DNA of 64,000 bases, taken from positions 152,935,741-152,999,740 of the forward strand of contig OX422221.1 of NCBI GenBank assembly GCA_949130495.1, read 5' to 3'. The notes below the pieces were generated by a model. That model was not told the origin of the DNA, did not search any database, and saw nothing but the letters and a program-made list of their open reading frames with translations. The DNA is from Sambucus nigra (lineage: Eukaryota; Streptophyta; Magnoliopsida; Dipsacales; Adoxaceae). The position numbers and the translations under genes were made by a program. This document shows positions 48,713 through 60,708 of the stretch, piece by piece; position 1 is the first letter of the stretch, and every line of letters starts with the position of its first letter.

Positions 48713-51300
48713 TCAAAACTCCACTACTTGTCGCGCATATTTATCTATCCAAGATTTGGCTTCGGGTAATGAACAAATATGCCAGTGACTTTCTACCGGG
48801 GGAATTGGATTATCGTACTTCAACTTGAAAGCTACAAAGTGAGTCCCACCGACATGAGCAATATCTATGAACATTGGATGCAAGATTCGTTCATGTCTCA
48901 TCAGTAGAAATGTGAGACACTGTCTCTTAGAGATGAGGACGCTCACGCACTTTGTAAGTTTCCACCAAATGTTAGCCACACTCGGGCATGATCATCCATG
49001 ACTTTGGCATACATGGGCTTGAATAATCGTCCAACATATGTAGAATAGAGTTTGGGAACCAATCACCAAAACAGTGTGAATAGAAGTCATTATTTTCCGT
49101 AACTTCTTTAATTAAGTCTAATCTCACTTCTCTCCATCCATCGGGTACAAATCTGAGGCATTTAGCAACGCATCTAAACCCATAATTTCTATCAACAAAA
49201 ACTACAACGATATCTTCGATGAAATCTTTATAAAACACAGGTTTCTCATCGATATATTGTTTATACGCGGGGGAGTAGTTCGGGCACCATGGGGCGGGGA
49301 GGCTGAACTCCCTGAAATCAATTTTCTTTTTAGGCCTTTGGACTGCGGGGTGTTCCTTTACTGTTGGTTTCCTATCATGTTCGAATCCTGAGGGATCCCT
49401 TTTATTTGACTTCTCATGCTTTTGCTCTTTAGCAGTTGGTTTTCGACCTCTCGTGCGACCCTTGAAATGTTGCAACACGGATGGCTCAAATAGCCTAGCG
49501 GTGGTGGGACAACCGATGTCCTTGAGTTTTTGCAAAATGGCCCTTTGCTCATCGATAGATGACCATTCCCACCGTTGTTTAAAAAGTATCATTTTCGTCT
49601 CGTCGTCAACCATATGATACCTCGCTAATTCGGGTTAGTTTGCGCCAATGTGCATCGATATCCCCTCAGAGTATTTCCCTACCATCTGTTCGGTAAATGA
49701 CAATTCATGAGTGTGCAGTATATCATAGATATTGCGTTCCACATTTAGGCAAAATTTAGCATCTATGCCGATGGTATCACAAAACTTTAGCTCCTCAACA
49801 ATTAGGTCAATGGTATAATGAGAAACCCGGCCTATGAGCTCACGCAATATAGAAATATTGTGGGAGTGCTTTAATTTTTGCAAAGAATGTTTAAACTCCC
49901 TCTTAATCTCGATCACTTGCAACTCAATGTAGTTATTCACTCCAAAAAAAACCTTGTCAAAAGCAAGTTAAAAACTTTCAAAATGCCTCTTCAACTTAGC
50001 GTGTGCTCCTTCACATCGATTAGTGGTCCGGTTGCCTCGGTGCGTAATCATATTTTTCCACGCATGAATGAAGCTCTCCCTTAGATTGTACCATGTGCAA
50101 TCTATATAGTGAAGCTTGTTTGGGTATGCAACCCCAAGAACAATGAAAGAGTGCCCACTCTTCGTTAAAATTATTATCGGTGGGAGATTTAACCAAATGC
50201 ATCCAATCCCTCTTGAACTTATTCAATGAATACTCATTATGGATCTCTTTCCTAGCATGGAGTTCCACATTGTGATGAACATGGAAAGTGCAAACCATAG
50301 ATCTCGCCGTAGGGAACACATCTCGTAACGAACCCATGTAAGCATACTCCCGATCTATGATGAAAACCTTGGGACATGTAAACGGATCAAATAGAAATTT
50401 TAAATGTACCAATGCCTACCGATAGTTCTCCACCTTCTCTGATGCTAAAAAAGAGGAGGCAATATTAAAATTCCTTTTGCACGAAGTTATTCCAACCATA
50501 TTGAATAAAGGCATCTTGTATCGATTAGTCTTGTATGTCCAATCAATAATGACAACAGACGGAAAACATTTGACTAGTTGGATTGAATTCGGATGAGCTA
50601 AAAATGTCTAACACCTCCATAGTAGACTGATTCGTTCTATATCAGTAGACATAATGTTTATACCCAATCAACACCATTAATTGTTGCATTGTCGTTCTAC
50701 CCTCTCGTTCGGAGATCCTCAACTTCCCCTTTATGTTGTAAATGGTTTTCATGGTCGAAATATTATTAACGTTACAACTTTTATCATAGTCAGAACGGTG
50801 GTCAGATTTACCCCACTCAATTACATCTCTTCCATAATGGTTTTCTCCTCCGAACTTAGTTGTTCGGTATATGCATGCCCAACTAATGTTTCCGACAATG
50901 GGTGATTGTGAACACCGTAAGAAATAGACAACATCCCGTGTCCATTGTCAAGTGGAATGCCCTTCAACATGAAGGGACAATTGCACTTTTGAGTGGTCGT
51001 GTCCCTCTTTCTACCTTCTTGTTCTTTCCTACTACCTTAATTCCCAACATTCTTCCCACAATGATCACGTATTCACCTCCCCTCTCACAACCTTTGTGTA
51101 GACGTCCTTTACGGATTGCCGAAGGTTCATCGTACTTCGTGATAACTATTACTAATTTAACGGATCAGGCTTGCTCTTGAGCCCACAAAGCACCCTCTTT
51201 TCGAGTGGTAAATACATTTATAATAAAGAATGTCCGACTGACATAGACTCCTAAGGAAGCATCACTACTGTTTGATATCTCCAAATTTACTAATGCCTCG
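48713..51300 (-). pseudogene. MULE transposase with FAR1 zinc-finger and OTU domain, broken
   Basis: Minus strand. N-terminal FAR1-type DNA-binding region: KCNCPFMLKGIPLDNGHGML then GVHNHPLSETLVGHAYTEQL (about 50,990-50,830). MULE transposase core: SVVIIDWTYKTNRYKMPLFN (first Asp, about 50,550) and KVFIIDREYAYMGSLRDVFP with CTFHVHHN (second Asp and C..H, about 50,370-50,270). A linker (ELQVIEIKREFKHSLQKLKH) and RTRGRKPTAKEQKHEKSNKR lead to the OTU cysteine-protease-like domain (49,330-48,713), which ends in THFVAFKL and SHWHICSLPEAKSWIDKY. The expected catalytic DGNCGFR reads DRNYGFR, so the nucleophile Cys is lost; the His motif is kept. Several frame changes and stops separate the pieces, so the transposase is dead. 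The FAR1-MULE-OTU fusion is a known plant transposase architecture. Confidence 0.88.
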
Positions 51301-52159
51301 TCAAATAATATATAATTGAAATCCAAGAATTAATCATGCATAAATAAATATATTGTTAGTACTCAATGAATGAACTTGAATAACAATAATAATATTTGAA
51401 TAAAAATAGTTATTGTTTCAAAATAAAATTTGAGAAGAAGCTTGCAGTTGATATGTTTGAATCAAAATAAGGTTTGATAACAAATTGTATAGTCTCTATT
51501 TCCATTCGGGGCAAATATTACGAATAAAGGGATCTGTTTCAGTATGATTATACCAAATAATAAAATCTAAAACCAGGTGAGCTAATTTGGGTTAAATATG
51601 TCGAATAAGGTTGGTTGGTTCGGTATGATTATCCCGATTAGACTTAGATCGAACAAAAAAAATATAGAGTTGATTCAGGATGTTAACACTGATTTTCTAC
51701 CTTGAACTCGTGGCCCCGATCCCGAATCAATTGTACATTTTCTATGATTTTTCTTTTTTTTCAAACATTGTGAAAAAACAAATGAATATGTAATGGGACC
51801 CAAAGTTACCTCAAAAAGTGGATTTATAGAGTTTTCATTATCTAATGTTGGAATACCCATTAGTATTTGAATATTAATAGAAACCCCTAGTTATTTAATA
51901 ATGTTGTTGTTGATGGTTGGCGGGGGACAAAACTTTAATAATGGAGTATGGAGACCAATGGAACAAAACATTAATGTTGTTGAAGATGTTGTTGAAGAAG
52001 ATTTGTTGGATTAATGGAGATATATTTATTGGCAAAAGTGAAGATGAGAAAGGGAGAGTTTAGAGTGTAGTGGATAGAGACAGAAATAGAGAGTTTGGAG
52101 TGTAGTGTTTTTTGTGTTGTAATGGGTTAAAAAATATTAATATACTTGTGGTGGCCCTT
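51301..52159. other. MULE subterminal non-coding region
   Basis: AT-rich sequence upstream of the transposase. CGGTATGATTAT-like phrases occur twice near 51,540 and 51,620, echoing the subterminal repeats at the other side. AGAGTTTGGAGTGTAGTG-like phrases repeat at 52,058 and 52,090. Confidence 0.5.
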
Positions 52160-52227
52160 AGCAAAAAATCCATTTTTTTAACTTGTGATATTTGGGAGTA
52201 ATTTATGTGGTGCCTTTAGAAACACCC
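52160..52227 (-). repeat. MULE right terminal inverted repeat
   Basis: Reverse complement begins GGGTGTTTCTAAAGG and CACCACATAAATTACTCCC, then AAATATCACAAGTTA, matching the left end with scattered differences. Confidence 0.8.
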
Positions 52228-53090
52228 TTTTAGTTGTCTTAGAAATTTTTATTTTTATATTTTATTTGGTACAAACTAACACATACACACACCCTATTTC
52301 CATACACCACCCCTACACCTAAATACTCACTCACCCTCACCCTTATCCGATATACCTCACTTCGCCCTATTACTTCTCACCCATCTTCTTCCCCACTAAC
52401 ACATTTTCTCTCCTATCTCTTTCCTCCATAGCCAAAAACTAAACACAAACACACATTACATGCTTTAACCCCAAACTCATTTCACCCCACCATATCCATA
52501 CCCGTAAGCCAAACTCGGAACCCTCTTCTACCCTAACCCAAATCAACCCTCTACCTTGTTGACCCATTTTGGCCACACCATCAACCCAGCCTTATACCTT
52601 CAGTTCTGGACATAACCCAGAACCGAACCAAGTGACCCATGACAGCTCCAACCGGCCAAAACTCGAAAGTTGAATCCGACCCTTAACATGACACCCCAAA
52701 CCCGACTCCATGAATCGCAATCCCCAATACCCATTTTTCCCCTGCTCAAAACCCGGTATGCATATTCCTATAATTCGATTCCATTTCAAAACTAAGACCC
52801 ACTTCAATCTCATTCAAAACCCACTAAGTGCCCTTACCCGATTTTTCCTCTGCACAAAATCAAAGACCAAAAATAAGAACCCACATGTTTGAAATGTCTT
52901 TTACCCATTTGTCCAAAATACCCCCAACTTACCCTCACACTCTCATCACCCTCGTTAAACCCACATGCACACTTGTACAATCCCTTAATTATCCCTCTCA
53001 CACCTTACACCCCTCATGTCCATCCAATTCCAATTATACCCCTACCCGCAATCCACCTATAAATCAAAGACTTAGTGGCATTTGAAGACA
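52228..53090. other. C-rich non-coding stretch
   Basis: Plus strand is C- and A-rich with many CCCA and ACCC words; no gene. It may be LTR-derived, as the next repeat array follows directly, but no ends were found. Confidence 0.45.
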
Positions 53091-53470
53091 ATCTCAATTT
53101 TAGTTTTTAACTTTGTGTGATAAATTCTGGTCCACCCCTCTATAGAAAGTATTTGCATTTTTAGCAAATATCTCAATATAGGGTGGTGTTGTAGAATTTA
53201 TCGCTTCGATGAATTCCACTCCATCCCTTTATAGTGAACTTTTGCATTTTTAGCAATTATCTCAATGTAGAGTGAGGTGGTTGAATTCATCCCCTTTGGA
53301 AGTAACTTCTTCTCCATTCCTTTATGGTGAGTATTTTCATTTTTAGCAAATATCTAAACATAAAGTGATGATGCAGAATTTATTTCCTTGGTTGAATTCT
53401 AATGTACAATTTTATAATGAAAGAATTTGTATTTTTAGCAAATCTCTTTCATTATTTAAGAGTCCATTAT
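53091..53470. repeat. Tandem repeat, period about 90 bp (4 copies)
   Basis: TTGCATTTTTAGCAAATATC recurs at about 53,155, 53,244, 53,337 and 53,429, with TGAATTC(A/C)(T/A)CCC and CTTTATAG(T/A)GA-like flanks. TTGCATTTTTAGCAA contains a small inverted repeat (TTGC/GCAA). Confidence 0.88.
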
Positions 53471-54439
53471 GAATTCATCCTTTGTATATTTTAATTAGCT
53501 TTTATTGTTTTATTTTGTAGTGAGTGATTGTAATTGAGAGAATATTGGTTGTAATTGAAGAGTTGCTCCAATTCAAGAAGAAATGGGTTTGATCAATTCC
53601 TCTTTAATTTCTCTTGACTTAATACTTGCATATTTTTATTTTTTTATTCCATGTATTGGATGATGATTAATGAGAGAAAATGTCCCATTCAAGGGATGAA
53701 TTTTGAAGCCCTCATGAGTCCAATTTAATTAGTTTGCTTATTAGAACAATTTTGTTTATCTTATTTTTCTCTAATTATCTTTTACATCTTAGTTAGTACT
53801 TTAAAAATAAGTATAGTTAGTTAATTAATAATCCCTTGAAAAATCAGTAAAAAAAATAGAAAAAGCAAAAATAGAAAAATCTAAAAAGAAAATAAAGAAA
53901 AATGAATTACATTACTTCCCATTGTTTCACTCCTTAGAGTTGGATTGACATCCTTACTTACCGCTATGCATATTTTTTGTATTTGTAGGTTCAAAGGGAT
54001 TTTGATTGGAGAGGATTTGCAACAACGATACACATCTACACATTAGAACCATTTTCTTTTCCATCACTAGGTTTATGCCTAAAGGTCTACGTTCAATTAA
54101 TTAATTACCGCATTAAACATAATTAAATCATTTTTTAATTAGAACCAGTTTAAATTTTAATGGATATAATTAATTAATCTTAATTTCATACAAGTGATCA
54201 TCAATAGAGGAAAATAAATAACCCAATCACAAGAAACACACAGGGATTTAGAATGGAAACCCTTGCAGAAAAAACCACTATTGCCCCAACCCATATCATT
54301 CCATTGGTACTGAATATTTGTATGGGTCTTAAAAAGTAATTACACATAACTTACATATACAATAACGATAACTACCATAAATTCTCTTGCTAATGTTTGG
54401 ATCCTTTGTCTCTCCTAGTGTGACCATCCCGAGGGGGTT
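53471..54439. other. Non-coding AT-rich stretch
   Basis: No gene recognised on either strand. Contains an A/G-rich run at 53,840-53,910. Confidence 0.5.
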
Positions 54440-55700
54440 GGGAGGGCTTCACCTCTTTCCCCTCTTTCCGTGCATGCACACGGGATTGCAGCCTTTATTG
54501 GGGCTCTCAGTCGTCCTTAATGTGGGGTAGTATGTAAAGATAGAGTCACCAGCCTATTTTGCACAAAATAGGAAAAAGAAATTTTGTCACCTCGAGAAAA
54601 CGACATCAAGGAGAATACTGATGCTTGTGAAACCAAGTAGTTTGAAGGTTTGGGGACAAAGTCAAAGAATGGGAAAGTGTTAGGCACCCATACTGCCTTT
54701 TCGGTCTGTCATGGGTAAGTGTTAATCTTCTCTTGTTAGACTAGGTGAAGTGTGCACTTATGTGCATAATATAAATGGAGAATGGAATCGTACAACTCAC
54801 ATCATGGAAAATGACAAAGTGATTTTATCCTTAGGAGTGTTCCCAGAATAATAATTCAAAACATAATGTATACAATACATAATCATACAAGAATATTAAA
54901 TTCCTTAAGAATATATATGTAATAAAGACAATGCAGCAAGTGTATATAATAGAGGACTCGAGTCTAGGGATTTACCCAACATGTCTACGTAGCTTAAGGG
55001 TCTTCAAAGTCCACGCAGTTTGAAGATAACATAGGGTGGGATTTAACCCATAAATCCAAATGGGGGATTTCTCTTATATATGTGCATAGAGATAAACGTG
55101 ATTCGAGAATGTGTTGTGAGAATCCCTCTTCTGGAATTTATAAGTAAATCCTTTTTTTTCTTATTTTTGTTGTTTTTTATGAAAACAAAGTATGTGCAAA
55201 TACTAATAATAAAGGTATGAGATTAAGGTATGTGATGTAATGAAATAAACTTATAAATTAGAAATAAAGAAACTAATGCTAAAATAAGAGAATTTAAAGA
55301 CAAGGGTGGAGAATTGGACCTCCTTCTGAAGACTTGAAGTGGATCTTGATTGTAGACGTGCTGATCTCACAACGAGGTGATGGTGATATAAGGAGATGGG
55401 GGAGATTTACTAAATGGAGTATAAGAATGATGGAAGGAATGTAGGAAATGGACTTTTTAAGAGGGGAACAATTTTGAATTCGAGAGAATGTTTTATGAAT
55501 TGCTGAGAGGAATATTTAGGGGTGGTTTTTAAGTGATGTTACGAACTTTATTTATAGGGCGAAGGGGGTGTTGATGGAAAGGTCCTGGACCTGCCTATCG
55601 GCATAGAACCCCAGACACACTGCTGATAGACAGCGTCCTAGGGTGCCATTCGGCAGTGTGAGACAGATATTTAAAAAAAAGGTCATAAAATACTAATGGT
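54440..55700 (+). mobile_element. Ogre/Tat-like LTR module, plus orientation
   Basis: GATAGAGTCACCAGCC (54,539) followed by GGGAAAGTGTTAGGCACCC (54,675) are the signature phrases of Ogre-like LTRs. About 1.1 kb downstream lies the ~172-bp array. The same parts in the same order occur inverted at 23.7-21.9 kb, so these are two copies of one retroelement family. A TTTATTTATAGG promoter-like site lies at 55,548-55,559. No coding sequence; LTR ends were not found. Confidence 0.6.
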
Positions 55701-56700
55701 AAGTCAGAATCGTGCACGAGGTGGACCGTTGGAAAATGTATTTAGAGCCCTTTAAGAATACCTTAAGCCACTCTCGATTCCAGGAGTTGATCAAGGTCAA
55801 ATGGGACCCAGAAGAGCTCGTTGGTCACCAAATAGGAAATTTTAGAAGAAAATGGACCGTTCATTCGAAACATAAGTCCTATTCATGCACAGGATGGACT
55901 ATTGAAAAAGGGTATTCAAGACCTTCAAGATTTTATTCTACTTCGTTTGGTTAGGAGAGCTGACTAAGGCCAAACAGGGATCAGAAGCGCCTAATGAGAT
56001 TTCGGAGTAAGACAGGTGATTCGTTCGTAACGTAAAGTTTATTCGTGCATGGGGTATATTTTTGGAAAGTTTATTCATATCCCTTTGAAGATTCATTTAG
56101 CTCCGTTCAAGTTGGAGAGTTAACCAAGATCAAACGAGGCTCGGGATCGCCTGGTTGACTCCAGGTTAGTTTTTGAGGTAAAACTGGCCATTTGTCTGAA
56201 TCTTAAGTTCGGTTTGTGGACGGGGTGGACTGTTAGAAAGAGGTTTTATATCCCTTCAAATATTCATTGAGATTTTACTCGGGCGAGGAAGTTGACCAGA
56301 GTCAAATGGGGTCCGGGAGCGCCAGGTGGCCTCCAGATCAATCTTCAATAGTAAAATGGACCGTTTATCCAAGTTGTAAGGACAATTTATTCACGTGATG
56401 GAACATTTGTAAGGTTATTCAGATCCCTTCTATGATTCATTAAGATTCCACTCAAGAGAAGAAGTTGATCGGAGTAAATGAGGCTCGAGAGTGCCTGGTG
56501 GCCTCCTAATTAGTTTTCGATAGTAAAAAGAACCATTCGTCCAAATTACATGGTCAATTTTCACACAGGACGGATAGTTAGAAAGGGAATTTGGAGTCGT
56601 TCGATGATCCTTTAAGCTTCTGCTCATATGAGAAAGTTGACCAGAGTCAAAGGGGGTCCGAGAGCACCCGGTGGCCTCTAGATCGATACTCGGAGTGTCA
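55700..56700 (+). repeat. ~172-bp tandem repeat (6 copies)
   Basis: GTTGACCAGAGTCAAATGGG-type anchors occur at about 55,786, 55,959, 56,119, 56,291, 56,464 and 56,636, that is 160-173 bp apart. Each is followed by GG(T/C)CCG(G/A)GAGCGCCTGGTGGCC-like sequence and a TTCGTTC/GGACGG segment. Length is close to one nucleosome repeat and to many plant centromere satellites. The same repeat is found inverted at 22 kb. Confidence 0.87.
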
Positions 56701-57400
56701 CCTATAATTTACGATGAAGGAGTGATTTATAGGTACATAAAGATGTGCGTAGGGGGTCCTAGGATGGGGTTTCTATAGCCCATACTAGCAATAGCTATTC
56801 CAGTACAGGATTTAACTACAGATTCTCCGAGACCTTTATATCCACCGATCTTTAGTTCGTAATGATATTCTTACACGTAGTCCAACGTGTTAATCACACA
56901 CATAATATCTCATGCAATTTTTATTTTAATATAGAAAATTCAAAGGGGATTATAAATCTGAAGTCCACCTTGAAAGCAAGGAAGTTGACAAATTCTTAAA
57001 CTCTCGAAAGACTATCTCAAAACTATCAAAAGTGTTTGGTGAAAATTGGGATTCATACTTGAAAATACACATTTACAAAGTTATTTCTACTTAAGTAATA
57101 AAACAATGTGACTAAAATACGTTTTCCAAAAATACAGCCCACATTGAAACTATATTTCCTTATTCGAACGAGGTCACTTACGATCGAGTTCCTCTTGAGT
57201 AAAGTTCTTATCTTACTAAGATCCCTGAATGAAAATCAAGGTCCTAATTTGACACCAACTTCTTTCGATTGTTCCACATTTGAAGTAGTTTATCTTACGA
57301 GGTTTGATGCTTGGAAAATAGTGACCTCAATCAAGGGAATGTCGTTCGAGCGAAATACTCATTTTTAGGGTTATTGTTAACTCAAAAATACTTTTAAAAA
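56701..57400. other. Non-coding continuation of the Ogre-like module
   Basis: No gene. ATTCGAACGAGGTCA (57,162) and GTCGTTCGAGCGAAA (57,341) resemble the TCGTTCGAACGA palindromes found in the LTRs at 28.5, 32.8 and 34.2 kb. An 86-codon frame at 57,108-57,368 has no family features. Confidence 0.4.
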
Positions 57401-60400
57401 CTAATATGTGCCCTCTAAATTCCTTACTTTAAAATATAAACTGAAGGAAATAAAAAACTTGAAAACCTTAACGAACCTCAAATACTTTTTCGTCTAAAAA
57501 GTTCGATATGATACGGTAGTCTATGCTAGAGTGCTTTGTTTATTTGTCTACAATGATACACTCTTTACAGCTCAATATAAATGATAGAAATATACAATGA
57601 CACAAAAAAGTTTCTTTTGGAATAAATCTAATAAAAACTAATTAAATATAGGGAGTGTAAAACTTGTCCTTACGCGGGAGTCTCCAAGTGAAAGAACCAT
57701 TGTATTTTTAGGTATCTAAGACAAATTGTAGACCATGGCCTTAATGATTGAGTTTATGGAAAAACTCATTTAAAACCTCGGATAAACTTTGGTATTATAA
57801 ATGATTTTCTTCATGTTGTGTGAGGGTCATTTTTAGCCTTTTAGGTAAAAATAAACCATAAGTATTGATCTACCTTTCTGTTTAGTAAGATTTTTTACCT
57901 AATAATTTGGATGATATCATAATTAGATTATAAAAAATAATTTAATATTATAAGATTAAAACATGTTAAAATATAATAAGAAACAGTCAAATTTTTAAAT
58001 AATTATGAAATAAGGATAAAATGCAAAACTAACCTCAAAGTTTGAGTTCGTTTCTAATATCGAAATCAATGTTTCATGTTTTGCAATGTTAATCGGACTG
58101 AGAGTTATAGTTTTATGAATTTTTAAACATCAAAATTGAAATTATAACTTTTGAAATCTATATCTATTATATACATCTAAGACGATAGTATTAGAGGTTT
58201 TAATAGTTATTACTGAACCTACAATTGAGTAAAAGCCTTGGCAACTCAAACAACAATCCCCATTCCCTCCATTTCATTGTTGGTCTTCTCTTTATAGAAC
58301 AAAGAATCATTCTTTTGGTCTCCTACATAATGACAAAGCTTTTATCTCCCGTCTTTATGTATGGATTCGTTAATATAGATGAATATGCAAAGTTTTTCAT
58401 TTGTGTGTATATGTTTGGAGAATTCCTCACCTATAATCTGGAAGATTCTTCAGGTAAATATTCTCAACAACGTTTGTTTTTTCAAACCTGTTTTTATCCA
58501 ATTTGTCATCAAAATTATCGTTGTAATGAAAACTAACTGTCGTCATTTGTTACAGTTCTTTGGTTTGGAGATTTTTTTTGCATATTGTTGAATCGTCATT
58601 GAAAGTGAGGTAATGTAATTTCCCCTTACATCTCTGGTAAATTGATATTTGGATGTTGCATACCACATGTTTGAATGATTTTCTCTTTGATTTTTTTGAG
58701 TAAATATGTTGCCTTACATCAATGGAAATTTGATATTTATATATTTCATATATCGAAAATGAAGTCTGATTCATGTACATTTTTAAATTTGCAAAGTATT
58801 AAATGTTTTAGTATAAGAGTGGGACCTATTTTCTATTTGACTATTCCGAGAGTGAAAAACCATTTAAATTTGTAAAGAAAAGATTGTTTTAGTATAAGAG
58901 TGGGTCCTATATTCTGTGTGATTATATTGCCCTGCTTCTGTTCCGAGACTGAGAAACCAAAATTTTCTAATTGCATTACGAACCAAAACCTATGTTGAAG
59001 ATTTAGATTTAAACATTGAACAACCACTTCTACCCAAAGTCATAATTTTGTTACATTCAAACTGAGGATGCATTAGAAGCAGTAGAACTTATTACATATG
59101 TTAATAAACTATAGTGGAAAAGGTTTAAACAGTATTTACCTAAAAAAAACAGTAAACAACTGTTTTTTAGTAAATGTTGTTAATTTTATTTTCACTTGAT
59201 GCATTTCCTCTATTTTTGCATAAAACAGTGAAGAAGAACTTCTACCCAAACTTAATTTAATTTGCTTGAAACTGAGACTGCATTAGAAGAACTATAAAAT
59301 ATTACATATGTTAAACTACAGTGGTAAAGTTTAGATGAATTCTCACCTAAACAAAACAGGTTGTAACTTCGGTATACAAGCAAAACGAATGATAATTACC
59401 CTCTAGGCAAATAATGCACTTGGTAACCTAAATTCTTTCGAAAATGAATTGAAAATAGATTATGAAATCATATTTCCCATCATATTTTTTGCTATGGATA
59501 CAACTCCAATTGAAATGGCTTAATGCATACTATTCTGAATAGTATGCTTAATTGTTTATTCTCAATATGTAATGTTATAATAAAGATTAGACTAAGTACC
59601 TTTAATCCTCAATAAGACCTTTTAAGTATTTATTTAAGTTTTATATTATTTTTTATTCGTAGACTGCTAATTAACCTCTAGGCATACAATGCTTTTGTTA
59701 TCCTAAATTTTTATAGCCTATTAAGAGTGATGGTTGTGATTTCCACTAGAGACCCTATAATTTGACTTTTTGAAATTTATAATATATAACCTTTATTATA
59801 TGACTTCAAAATTTATACTAAAATATCTATATGAGCATGATCGCCGTACATATCATATAAATATTCCAATGTTGACTATGTCATTATTGACTAAGCTTGA
59901 TATTTTTCGTGTCTTTTCATTCCCCAATACTTTGATGTTTTCGTTCATTCTGAAAATATAATAATCACATTTTAATCAAATACTATGTTGACTATGTCGT
60001 TATTGATTTAACTTGATATTTTGTTGTGTCGTATCATTTACCCACCCTTTGGTGTCTTGCTTCATTATTGATATGTAATAAGCACAGTTGCAACTAGTTA
60101 GCATTCAATAAAAATTTGAATTTAGACTTATCTCTTTACATCTTCACATGTTCATTAATGGTATTTCAATTTCTTCAACCTTAGTCATATGATCTATTGA
60201 CCACCAAATCTTTAGGTTCATCTATTATCATATATAAAAGTTTTATTTCGTATTCGATAAATAGTACAAAGAGTAACACATTTTGGAATAAATAACTATT
60301 GTCTTTCTCTAATTATACATTTCTTTATGTGGATATATAGTTGTCTTTGAGCAAACAACTATGAAGTACATTTCATCACATTCTATCGTTCGAGATGACG

Positions 60401-60516
60401 GTACTGTTATCCATACTAAGGATATGAGCAGACCATGTCAAGAAGGGCGAACTATTTCAAACTATTGTGGCTAAACATTGACAAACGTTCAAGATTAACT
60501 TCATATTTTTAAACCG
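57401..60516. repeat. AT-rich non-coding stretch with three local duplications
   Basis: Duplications seen: 58,806-58,886 with 58,887-58,975 (shared TAGTATAAGAGTGGG and CCGAGA); 59,035-59,150 with 59,243-59,358 (shared TGCATTAGAAG and TATTACATATGTTAA, offset about 209 bp); and 59,870-59,968 with 59,987-60,085 (shared GTTGACTATGTC, offset about 117 bp). Each looks like an old tandem duplication. No gene recognised among the 60-100-codon frames. Confidence 0.65.
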
Positions 60517-60708
60517 ATGGACACTGCTTACAACTATTGTGGTTATACAATTGGAGGTGTTAACGATTGTTTTGGCAACTTGAGTCGTGAAAATGCTTCT
60601 CTAAAATACTATGGCTACACCATAGAAAGAGTTCAACGTACTCTCAATGTTCTAAGAGAAAAGGAACGTATGCCAAGAACTTCATCGATGATAAGTAAGG
60701 AACTTTGA
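60517..60708 (+). other. 63-codon ATG-started open frame, unassigned
   Basis: It encodes MDTAYNYCGYTIGGVNDCFG and, further on, YYGYTIERVQRTLNVL, so a GYTI block is repeated. The preceding sequence also contains an out-of-frame CTATTGTGGCTA, so the repetition extends outside the frame. I do not recognise a family; it may be the decayed core of a small duplicated exon or chance. Confidence 0.2.

Larger units (their letters stand above)
44214..52227 (-). mobile_element. MULE carrying a PMD gene and a FAR1-MULE-OTU transposase, 8.0 kb
   Basis: The left end begins GGGTGTTTCTAAGG then CACCACAAAACTTACT; the reverse complement of the right end begins GGGTGTTTCTAAAGG then CACCACATAAATTACT, a terminal inverted repeat of at least 50 bp with mismatches. 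The flanks read TTTTAGGT (44,206-44,213) and TTTTAGTT (52,228-52,235), a probable 8-bp target duplication with one mismatch. Inside lie a plus-strand PMD gene and a minus-strand transposase, converging on a repeat-rich centre. Mutator-like elements usually make 8-11-bp duplications, so the structure fits. Both genes are broken. Confidence 0.82.

Noticed and set aside
50902..51180. 92-codon plus-strand frame
   Set aside because: Antisense to the FAR1-type region of the MULE transposase.
55700..56700. Centromeric satellite DNA
   Set aside because: Unit length fits, but only six diverged copies are present and they lie inside an Ogre-like module; without genome-wide copy number it cannot be called centromeric.
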